Part shown: positions 63,580 to 64,000 of the stretch, in pieces
Layout of the letters: every line of letters starts with the position of its first letter
Position numbering within the stretch: the stretch's first letter is position 1
DNA from: an uncultured Bacteroidales bacterium
GTDB taxonomy: Bacteria; Bacteroidota; Bacteroidia; Bacteroidales; Paludibacteraceae
NCBI GenBank assembly: GCA_902766045.1
Contig: CACXCA010000025.1
Span: 62,001-126,000 of the forward strand
Length of the DNA stretch: 64,000 nt
Reading direction: 5' to 3'
Position numbers and translations under genes: made by a program
Notes under the pieces: model-generated
What the model was told of the DNA's origin: nothing
Databases searched by the model: none
Seen by the model: the letters and a program-made list of their open reading frames with translations, nothing else

Positions 63580-64000
63580 TTAATCGTCGTATGCTTTTTT
63601 GTAAAAGTTACCTAATAGGTTTTCTGTCGTGATGGTGTTGATGAATGCGGAAGGATCTGCTTTGTTAACATGATGTATGATTTTCGGGTATTCCTCTCTG
63701 GAGACAACAGAATAGACCAAGAAATTTTTCTTGTGTGATGCGGCGCCTTCACTCTGTATAATGGTTGCATCATGTTTGCTCTCGATGGAGATGATTCTAC
63801 ATACCTCCTCTGGCTCTGTGGTGGCAATCAGCAGGGTCTCTTTCTGATACCGTTTATGTAGGACATGTAATGCCTGCGTTGAACAATATTGGAATATGAT
63901 GGAATAAAGAGCTTTGTCCCATCCGAAGAAGAAACCTGCAGATAGTAATATGATGATATTGATGAACAAAGAGTAGTTCCAGGAGTCTTTGTTTTTCTTT
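63580..64000 (-). CDS. YitT/DUF2179-family membrane protein, 5' part outside window
   Basis: The frame is open to the window edge, so only the C-terminal ~140 residues are visible (…KKNKDSWNYSLFINIIILLSAG). A last transmembrane helix (about INIIILLSAGFFFGWDKALYSIIFQY) is followed by the soluble DUF2179 domain (CSTQALHVLHKRYQKETLLIATTEPEEVCRIISIE...GATIIQSEG-like, then KNFLVYSVVSREEYPKIIHHVNKADPSAFINTITTENLLGNFYKK). YitT proteins have five or six helices and unknown substrate. Co-transcribed with the DUF6873-like gene. Confidence 0.85.
   Translation of the reverse strand, partial: KKNKDSWNYSLFINIIILLSAGFFFGWDKALYSIIFQYCSTQALHVLHKRYQKETLLIATTEPEEVCRIISIESKHDATIIQSEGAASHKKNFLVYSVVSREEYPKIIHHVNKADPSAFINTITTENLLGNFYKKAYDD

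Overview
The window is a chromosomal segment of a low-GC Bacteroidota bacterium, most likely of the order Bacteroidales. The evidence is a SusC/SusD pair, a hybrid two-component system (HTCS) regulator, GldL- and GldM-like proteins, surface proteins with InlB-type repeats and type IX secretion (T9SS)-like C-terminal tails, and promoters of the Bacteroidota type (TTG, about 19-20 bp, TAnnTTTG) in front of tRNA and housekeeping genes. No phage, CRISPR array or intact insertion sequence was seen.

Layout. 1-9.4 kb: the 3' part of an InlB-repeat surface protein, then a SusC/SusD/surface glycan-binding lipoprotein operon with no enzyme or regulator in view. 9.4-15.4 kb: tRNA-Leu, then a packed run of parC, a TonB C-terminal-domain protein, aroK, guaA (long, eukaryote-like form) and a 56-codon Pmp3/YqaE membrane peptide. 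15.5-18.8 kb: metE and a divergent LysR-type regulator with a 15-bp palindrome between them. 18.9-26.7 kb: a lipoprotein, a WG-repeat protein, frr-rsgA-histidine kinase, DUF177-rpmF and a histidine phosphatase. 26.7-29.0 kb: an overlapping pair of a radical SAM protein and a cysteine-rich protein of unknown function. 29.1-33.6 kb: an AraC regulator, an exported flavodoxin/cyclophilin-like fusion, an alpha/beta-hydrolase lipoprotein and an iron alcohol dehydrogenase, partly richer in GC. 33.7-36 kb: an exported protein resembling the C-terminal part of GldM, and a 26-residue-repeat BspA-like surface protein. 36.2-45.7 kb: uvrA, a Sua5/YrdC protein, a polyprenyl-phosphate sugar transferase, a membrane protein and an orphan HTCS.

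45.8-57.6 kb is the most unusual part. Between tRNA-Met and tRNA-Arg lies a 2644-residue surface protein (BspA/DUF285 modules, LRR_5, 16 InlB-type repeats, T9SS-like tail). It is flanked by two paralogous membrane proteins that carry a GldL-like FKxMxWPG motif. Copies of a 28-bp perfect or near-perfect palindrome sit throughout this region, mostly at the 3' ends of genes, and some supply the stop codon.

57.7-64 kb: an EamA transporter, amtB, metG, a 42-residue basic peptide with a strong Shine-Dalgarno site, a DUF6873-like protein and the C-terminal part of a YitT/DUF2179 membrane protein that runs off the window. The most interesting material is the giant repeat protein with its flanking paralogs, the palindrome family, the radical SAM/Cys-rich pair and the free-standing GldM-C-like protein.
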